From Eubacteriales bacterium (GTDB lineage: Bacteria; Bacillota; Clostridia; Oscillospirales; Oscillospiraceae), in the NCBI GenBank assembly GCA_030536515.1, contig JAUNPV010000002.1, positions 1 to 64,000 on the forward strand: 64,000 bases of DNA. The letters run 5' to 3'. Below are positions 59,316-64,000 of the stretch, in pieces (position 1 is the stretch's first letter; each line of letters begins with the position of its first letter). The notes beneath the pieces were generated by a model. It was not told where the DNA came from and did not search any database. It worked only from the letters and a program-made list of their open reading frames with translations. Position numbers and translations under genes: made by a program.

Positions 59316-60180
59316 GGAAAGAAGCCGGGATTACCGGGAATTTATGGAAGGCTATTTTCAAAACTGGCTTTCCCAGTTCGCCCAGGAGCCCCAGTCCAGG
59401 CTCTATGATGCCATGGGCTACAGCCTCCTGGCCGGCGGCAAGCGGCTGCGGCCTATTTTCGCCCTGGATTTCTGCCGGATGTGTGGCCGGGATTGGAAAG
59501 AGGCGGCCCCTTTTGCGGCGGCCATTGAGATGATTCACACCTACAGCCTCATCCACGACGACCTTCCCTGCATGGACAACGACGATTTCCGCAGGGGCCG
59601 CCCCACCAACCACAGGGTCTACGGCGAGGGCCTGGCGGTGCTGGCCGGGGATGCGCTGCTGACGGATGCCTTTATGGTGGCCTCCCAGGCGAAGCTGCAA
59701 AAGCCCGGGGACATGGGCCTGGCGGTGGCGCTGATGGCCGAGGGGGCCGGCTCCCTGGGCATGGTGGGCGGACAGGTGCTGGACATTATGAGCGAGGAGC
59801 GGGTGCTTTCCGAGCAAGAGGTCCTGGACATCCAGACCCGGAAAACCGGGCGGCTCATCAGCATCGCCTGCTGCCTGGGCGTGATCGCCGGAGGCGGCAC
59901 CCAGGCGCAGTTTGAGGCCGCCGCCCAATTTGCCGCCGCCCTGGGCCTGGCCTTCCAGATTCGGGACGATATGCTGGATGTCATCGGCACCCAGGAGGAA
60001 ATGGGCAAGGGCGTGGGCACCGACGAACATAAAAACACCTTCGTCCGGCTCTACGGCCTGGAACGGTGTGAGGCACTGGTGCAGAAATACACCGCCTGCG
60101 CCATCGAAGCCCTGGACGCTTTTGAAAACACTGAGTACATGATTGCGCTGGCAAAAAGCCTGACTGACAGGCGGGTATAA
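59305..60180 (+). CDS. ispA: Polyprenyl synthetase (farnesyl diphosphate synthase)
   Basis: A 291-residue trans-prenyltransferase that condenses IPP with DMAPP and GPP. The first Asp-rich motif is HDDLPCMDNDDFRRGRPT and the second QIRDDMLDV; GGKRLRPIF precedes. The start lies inside xseB. dxs, the usual next gene, is absent; the operon ends in a strong terminator. Confidence 0.95.
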   Translation: MSLEERSRDYREFMEGYFQNWLSQFAQEPQSRLYDAMGYSLLAGGKRLRPIFALDFCRMCGRDWKEAAPFAAAIEMIHTYSLIHDDLPCMDNDDFRRGRPTNHRVYGEGLAVLAGDALLTDAFMVASQAKLQKPGDMGLAVALMAEGAGSLGMVGGQVLDIMSEERVLSEQEVLDIQTRKTGRLISIACCLGVIAGGGTQAQFEAAAQFAAALGLAFQIRDDMLDVIGTQEEMGKGVGTDEHKNTFVRLYGLERCEALVQKYTACAIEALDAFENTEYMIALAKSLTDRRV

Positions 60181-60182
60181 TA

Positions 60183-60220
60183 AAAAACGCTTCCGGGAAC
60201 ACACCCGGAAGCGCTTTTTT
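60183..60220. terminator. Terminator between ispA and the Nudix gene
   Basis: AAAAACGCTTCCGGG pairs with CCCGGAAGCG and a T run, around a six-base loop, between convergent genes. Confidence 0.85.
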
Positions 60221-60721
60221 CTATTTCATATAGCCCATTTTGATGAAATAATCGCTTAAGTGGAGTTTCTGAGAGGGAATCATTTCCCCGGAATTGACAA
60301 AGGCAATGAAGTCCTCTTCCGATACCCATTTGAAAGCAATGGTCTCGCCCTCTTGCAGGGTGACAGCCGATTTGTCACAGTTCGTTACACAGAGGTAGCT
60401 AAAATAGATGGTGTCATGGGAAATGGAACGCCCAATTTCTGCAAGGGAGTCCGCCCGAATTCCCGTTTCCTCCAGCAGTTCCCGTTTGGCACAGAGAAGG
60501 CTTTCCTCGCCTTTCAGGGCAGAACCTCCGGCGGTGGCCTCAAAGAGGCCGCCGTATTTGGGCTTACCAAGGTCCCGCTGCATCAGAAGGTAGTCTCCAT
60601 CGGTGTGCCGCACCAGAATTTCGCACACCAGATGATAAAGTCCCTGGGGGATGGTTTCTCCACGAATGAGGTCAATGCCCATAAGGCTGCCATCCTTCGA
60701 ATATCCGTCCCAGATTTCCAT
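60221..60721 (-). CDS. Nudix hydrolase
   Basis: A 166-residue pyrophosphohydrolase. The Nudix box begins GGSALKGEESLLCAKRELLE and continues ETG, with the catalytic Glu residues in place. An N-terminal strand with LYHLVCEILVRHTDGDYLLMQR is typical of the ADP-ribose/IPP-isomerase-like branch (YfcD type). Substrate unknown. It stops immediately at the terminator and starts two bases after the SPFH gene. Confidence 0.9.
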   Translation of the reverse strand: MEIWDGYSKDGSLMGIDLIRGETIPQGLYHLVCEILVRHTDGDYLLMQRDLGKPKYGGLFEATAGGSALKGEESLLCAKRELLEETGIRADSLAEIGRSISHDTIYFSYLCVTNCDKSAVTLQEGETIAFKWVSEEDFIAFVNSGEMIPSQKLHLSDYFIKMGYMK

Positions 60722-60722
60722 G

Positions 60723-62012
60723 TCAGGTAATGTCCTCGTCCGTAAACCGGTCCCCGCATTCCGGGCAGAACTTGGGGGGATTTTTGGGGTCCTCCGGCTC
60801 CCAGCCGCATTTGTCGCAGCGGTACAGGGGGGCGGCAGCGGGCTTTTTAGCCCCGCATTCGGAGCAGAACTTGCCCTTATTCACAGCACCGCAGGCGCAG
60901 ACCCAGCCGGTTTGCCGGGGTGCGCCGCACTCCACGCAGAATTTCCCTGTGTTCTCAGCACCGCAGCTGCACTTCCAGCTGTCGGCGGCAGGGGAGGGCT
61001 GGGCCTGCTGTCCCATCTGGAACAGGGCGTTGGCGTTGAGGCCTCCGGCGGTCTGGGCCATGTTCATGCCCAGAAAGCCCATCATGGCCCCGTTTTCGTT
61101 TCCGGCGGCGGTTTTCATTGCCTCGGCCTGGGCCTGCACCATGTGGGCGGCGGCCATGCCGGTGTTGCGGAAGACGGCGGACTTTTGCAGCTCCTTGATG
61201 GTGGCCTCGTCCTCAGGAGAAGCGGTGACGGAGTTGACACCCACGGACACGATGCTGATGCCCCGAAGCCCCGTCCACTTGGCGGACAGCTCCTGGTTCA
61301 TGGCCTGGGCCAGCTCCATGGTATGGCCGGGCAGGGCGGAATAGCGGATGCCCAGAGCCGAAATCTGGGCAAAGGCAGGCTGCAGAGCCGTCAGAAACTC
61401 GGTTTTCAGCTGGCTGTCCAGGCTTTCCCGGGTGTAGTCCTGGGAAATGTTGCCGCAGACGTTTTTATAGAACAGCATGGGGTCGGAAATTTTGTAGGAG
61501 TATTCGCCGTTGCACCGGATGGACACATCCATATCCAGCCCGATGTTCCGGTCCACCACCCGGAAGGGGATGGGGGCGGGGGTGCCGTACTTGTTGCCCA
61601 GAAGCTCCTTCAGGTTGAAGAAATACACCCGCTGATCTCTGCCGGTGTCGGCCCCGAAGGTGAAGCGGCGCTTGAGATTTTCCCAGGAGCCAAGCAGCCC
61701 CCGGCCCAGGCCGCCGTAGAAGATGGTGGACTCGGTGGAATTGTCCCAGGTGAATTCTCCGGCCTCGGCGGTGAATTCTACGATTTTGCCCTGGTCCACG
61801 ATGATGGCGCACTGGCCCTCGTTGACGGCCAGCACGGAGCCGTTGGTGATGATGTTGTCGGACCCCTTGGTGTTGCTGCTGCGGCTGCCGGTGCGCTTTC
61901 TGCCCTTGGAAACCAGGACGTTGGATGCCATGGAATCGCAGTAGAAATACTCTCTCCACTGGTCAGCCAGAACGCTGCCGGTGCTGCCGATGGCTGCTTT
62001 GATAAGACCCAT
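60723..62012 (-). CDS. SPFH-domain protein with zinc ribbons (YdjI-like)
   Basis: A 429-residue flotillin/SPFH-like protein. The N-terminal ~300 residues hold the SPFH core (AVNEGQCAIIVDQGKIVEFTAEAG), then a linker rich in Ala/Met/Gln (NGAMMGFLGMNMAQTAGG) and three C-terminal zinc ribbons (CSCGAENTGKFCVECGAPR, CACGAVNKGKFCSECGAKK and a CDKC...CPECGD pair). In B. subtilis YdjI works with YdjG and YdjH to recruit PspA to damaged membrane. The other two genes are upstream here in the same direction. Confidence 0.88.
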   Translation of the reverse strand: MGLIKAAIGSTGSVLADQWREYFYCDSMASNVLVSKGRKRTGSRSSNTKGSDNIITNGSVLAVNEGQCAIIVDQGKIVEFTAEAGEFTWDNSTESTIFYGGLGRGLLGSWENLKRRFTFGADTGRDQRVYFFNLKELLGNKYGTPAPIPFRVVDRNIGLDMDVSIRCNGEYSYKISDPMLFYKNVCGNISQDYTRESLDSQLKTEFLTALQPAFAQISALGIRYSALPGHTMELAQAMNQELSAKWTGLRGISIVSVGVNSVTASPEDEATIKELQKSAVFRNTGMAAAHMVQAQAEAMKTAAGNENGAMMGFLGMNMAQTAGGLNANALFQMGQQAQPSPAADSWKCSCGAENTGKFCVECGAPRQTGWVCACGAVNKGKFCSECGAKKPAAAPLYRCDKCGWEPEDPKNPPKFCPECGDRFTDEDIT

Positions 62013-62038
62013 ATGTTTTTCTCCTTTTCAAATATTCC

Positions 62039-62872
62039 TTAAAATTTACCGCCCCCGCCGCCGTGACTGCGGCCAGAGGAGCTGCGGTGAACGGAGCTGC
62101 CGCCGGAGGAGCCGCTGGACTCCTGGCGGCGGGTTTTGCTGACATTGCTGTAGAGGAACAGGTCCTGGCACCGGCGAAGGTGGAAGGAGCCGTCCTTCAT
62201 ATACGCAGCGGCGGCTGTCTGCCGGCGCTTGGTATTCATGGTATAGCGCATGGAGAGGACCGTCACCAGGGCGGCAATGAGCCCAATGGGCAGAGAGGTC
62301 AGCAGCACACGCCCAGGGGAGGACCTGCGCACAGAGTGGACGGTTTCCTCCCGGGTGCCGGTGTAAAAATCCCCGGAGAGGTCGGCCTCGCCGTCGATGG
62401 GCGTTCCGGCCCGGAAGGCATCCAGATAGGAAGCCAGGGTGTCCAGATACCGGTCGAAGGCCTCATAATACCGCCCGTCGGCCAGGTCGGGGAGGATTGT
62501 CTCGCCAAGCTGCTGGATGCCATAGTCCGTCAGCGCGTAAATGCCGCTGCCGCAGGTGGAGATGTACCAGTCCCGCTCCTCCATGGACAGAAGGAACAAA
62601 ATGCCGTCGTCCTGGTAGCCGTTTTCATCATAGTAATCGTCTGCATAGGCCTCCGGGGTTTTGCCGTTCAGGCTGGCTGCTGTGACGATAACCAGGTCCA
62701 TGCCGTATGCCTCCCGGAGAGAGGCGGCCTTCTCCGCCAGGGCACTTTCCTCCCGGGCCGTCAACAGGGCCCCATTGTCCACCACCAGGGGAGCCTCCGC
62801 CGCCCGGGCAGCGGGAGCCAGTGCCATCAGAACAAGCACGGCAAGAAAAATGGAAGAAAAAAGTCGTTTCAT
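62039..62872 (-). CDS. TPM-domain membrane protein (YdjH/YgcG-like)
   Basis: A 277-residue exported protein: signal peptide (about residues 1-24, ending ARAAEA), a TPM domain (PLVVDNGALLTAREESALAE, then DDGILFLLSMEERDWYISTC), one transmembrane helix near residue 200, and a Ser/Gly/His tail ending SHGGGGGKF. That tail is typical of YgcG-like proteins. It corresponds to YdjH of the YdjGHI complex. Confidence 0.88.
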   Translation of the reverse strand: MKRLFSSIFLAVLVLMALAPAARAAEAPLVVDNGALLTAREESALAEKAASLREAYGMDLVIVTAASLNGKTPEAYADDYYDENGYQDDGILFLLSMEERDWYISTCGSGIYALTDYGIQQLGETILPDLADGRYYEAFDRYLDTLASYLDAFRAGTPIDGEADLSGDFYTGTREETVHSVRRSSPGRVLLTSLPIGLIAALVTVLSMRYTMNTKRRQTAAAAYMKDGSFHLRRCQDLFLYSNVSKTRRQESSGSSGGSSVHRSSSGRSHGGGGGKF

Positions 62873-62885
62873 ATCGCCGCCTCCT

Positions 62886-63962
62886 TTAGAATAGCATCCG
62901 CACCAGGGCGGTCAGCACCGTGACCCCGGCGGTGATTCCGGCAAACCAGGCCGCCGTCCGCCTGGGGCAGGCAGGGAAGGAGCCGGTCATTTTTCCCGTC
63001 TGGCCGTTCATCACAAAGGTGTAGAGCTTCCCCCGGTAGTTGGTATTCAGCACCCAGATGGGCAGCAACACATACCGTGCCCGGCTGTTGCGGACGTGAA
63101 GCTGCCGGGAGGTGGGCAGCACCGTGGTATAGCCGATGAGGGAGGCCTGGAGCTGGTCCCGGAGGGTGTTGTCCACCCGCTGGCGGATCCGCTCCTCGCC
63201 ATTTTCCGAGGGCACATCGTACTTGTCCGCCAGATAGCCGGAGAGATAGGCCATTTCAAAATCCTGAAGCTGGGTATAATCGTAGGGCTCGATGGACTCC
63301 ATGAACACATCGTCTGCCTTGGTGGAGCCGTCCATGGGAATGCCGGCAAAGCCGGCCTCGGCCCCCCGCCGCAGGAGAAAATGGTCGGTTTTGGTGTAGT
63401 TGTACCGGCTGTCGGCCCAGCGGTGGATGCGGGTGGCGTGATAGCTGCCCTCATAGTCCCCGTCGCAGTCGTACAGCCAGAAGGGGACATAGACCCCGGT
63501 AATACGGTCCAGCCGCTGCTCCCGGGTAAATTCCCTGGGCAGCAGGGGCTTTCCCCGGCACAGCTTCAAAAACGCTGCCTTGGCATCCTCCTTTCCGGTC
63601 TGGAAGGGAATCACCCCGTCGGGCCGGAGGCTGCCGCTGAGGCGGCTGGGGAGAATGGTAGGGTTGTCGCAGTAGGGACAGAAGGAGGCGGCAGTCACCT
63701 CGTCGGCCAGAATTTCACCGCCGCAGGCAGGGCACTGGAAGCTGCGCAGAGCCGCCTGTTCCTCCTGATTCCAGCTCTGACTCTGGGATTCCTCCCAGGA
63801 GACCTCCTCGGAGGGCGCTCTGCCTTCGCTGTCGGCATATTCCCGGAGGGTTTCCAGGTCAAAGGTGTTGTCGCAGTAGTCGCACTTCATCTGCTGGGTG
63901 CCTTCGGAAAAGGTCAGTCCTGCGTTGCAGCAGGGACATTTGAATTCCAGAACTGTATCCAT
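62886..63962 (-). CDS. Zinc-ribbon membrane protein (YdjG-like)
   Basis: A 358-residue protein with two N-terminal zinc ribbons (CPCCNAGL...CDYCDNTF and CPACGGEI...CPYCDNPT), a long middle domain with VYVPFWLYDCDGDYEGSYHA, LLPIWVLNTNYRGKLYTFVMNGQTGK, and a C-terminal hydrophobic helix. This corresponds to YdjG, the first gene of the YdjGHI set. AGGAGG precedes the ATG. pspA, normally just upstream, would lie beyond the window edge if present. Confidence 0.85.
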   Translation of the reverse strand: MDTVLEFKCPCCNAGLTFSEGTQQMKCDYCDNTFDLETLREYADSEGRAPSEEVSWEESQSQSWNQEEQAALRSFQCPACGGEILADEVTAASFCPYCDNPTILPSRLSGSLRPDGVIPFQTGKEDAKAAFLKLCRGKPLLPREFTREQRLDRITGVYVPFWLYDCDGDYEGSYHATRIHRWADSRYNYTKTDHFLLRRGAEAGFAGIPMDGSTKADDVFMESIEPYDYTQLQDFEMAYLSGYLADKYDVPSENGEERIRQRVDNTLRDQLQASLIGYTTVLPTSRQLHVRNSRARYVLLPIWVLNTNYRGKLYTFVMNGQTGKMTGSFPACPRRTAAWFAGITAGVTVLTALVRMLF

Positions 63963-64000
63963 TGGGTCAAACCTCCTGTGGTTGGTGGGGCATTTCCACC

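Overview
The window looks like a chromosomal segment of a spore-forming, anaerobic Bacillota, most likely a gut Oscillospiraceae-type Clostridia. This rests on a complete spoIIIAA-AH operon, a Gram-positive YlqF/Asp23/SpoIIIE gene set, sec-lipoprotein signals, strong AGGAGG ribosome sites, and gene order shared with Bacillus subtilis (rplS-ylqF-rnhB; tig-clpP-clpX-lon-ysxC; spoIIIA-Asp23-nusB-xseAB-ispA). Most of the core is GC-rich. The first 11 kb and the 53.3-55.9 kb stretch are visibly more AT-rich and look accessory. No species can be named from the sequence alone.

Layout. 1-330: a tRNA-Pro-like 3' tail in a long palindrome, possibly an integration scar. 0.3-4.7 kb: a redox module (two-component system, TlpA-type lipoprotein, a 48-residue CD1871A-like peptide, a membrane polyferredoxin); the regulator gene and the lipoprotein gene share a direct-repeat operator, next to which a short TA-flanked inverted-repeat element has inserted. 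5.1-11.1 kb: a catabolic/transport island (YfcC carrier, uroporphyrinogen-decarboxylase-like protein, GPH symporter, divergent PucR-type regulator). 11.2-20.6 kb: a potassium island on the minus strand with a DarA/PstA-like c-di-AMP receptor, kdpF, kdpA, kdpB, kdpC, two small membrane proteins, a CBS protein and kdpD-kdpE. 20.8-23.5 kb: amidohydrolase and alanine dehydrogenase. 23.6-24.9 kb: a free-standing ferredoxin-thioredoxin-reductase-like protein, tRNA-Leu(CAG), a tandem pair of iterated-hairpin repeats and an Avd/S23-type four-helix-bundle gene. 25-37.6 kb: housekeeping genes for ribosome assembly, secretion, proteolysis and GTPases, including a threonine-synthase-like protein without the PLP lysine motif. 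37.7-47.6 kb: small metabolic genes, a TepA-like protease, a UppP-like protein with altered motifs, FtsK/SpoIIIE, a VanX-like lipoprotein, a PD-(D/E)XK-like orphan, and the CoA genes coaBC, panT-like and coaX. 48.7-53.2 kb: spoIIIAA-AH. 53.2-55.4 kb: a K+/H+ antiporter block lying between two copies of the spoIIIAH 3' end. 56-60.2 kb: Asp23, nusB, a TsaD-like protein, xseA, xseB, ispA. 60.2-64 kb: Nudix hydrolase and a YdjI-YdjH-YdjG-like membrane-stress operon.

How parts fit together. Potassium handling recurs: Kdp uptake headed by a c-di-AMP receptor gene, and a CPA1 exporter with RCK_C-type regulatory domains, a domain class known to bind c-di-AMP in other Bacillota. CoA synthesis genes are clustered with a vitamin transporter subunit. 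The window carries at least four families of structured repeats: GTGAAAT-spaced hairpin arrays, the TA-flanked inverted-repeat element, a cloverleaf-like GTCATTGCGA element (one arm of which encodes the C-terminus of the TsaD-like protein), and a second multi-hairpin element after coaX. The GTGAAAT arrays beside the four-helix-bundle gene are the most promising candidate for an undescribed system.
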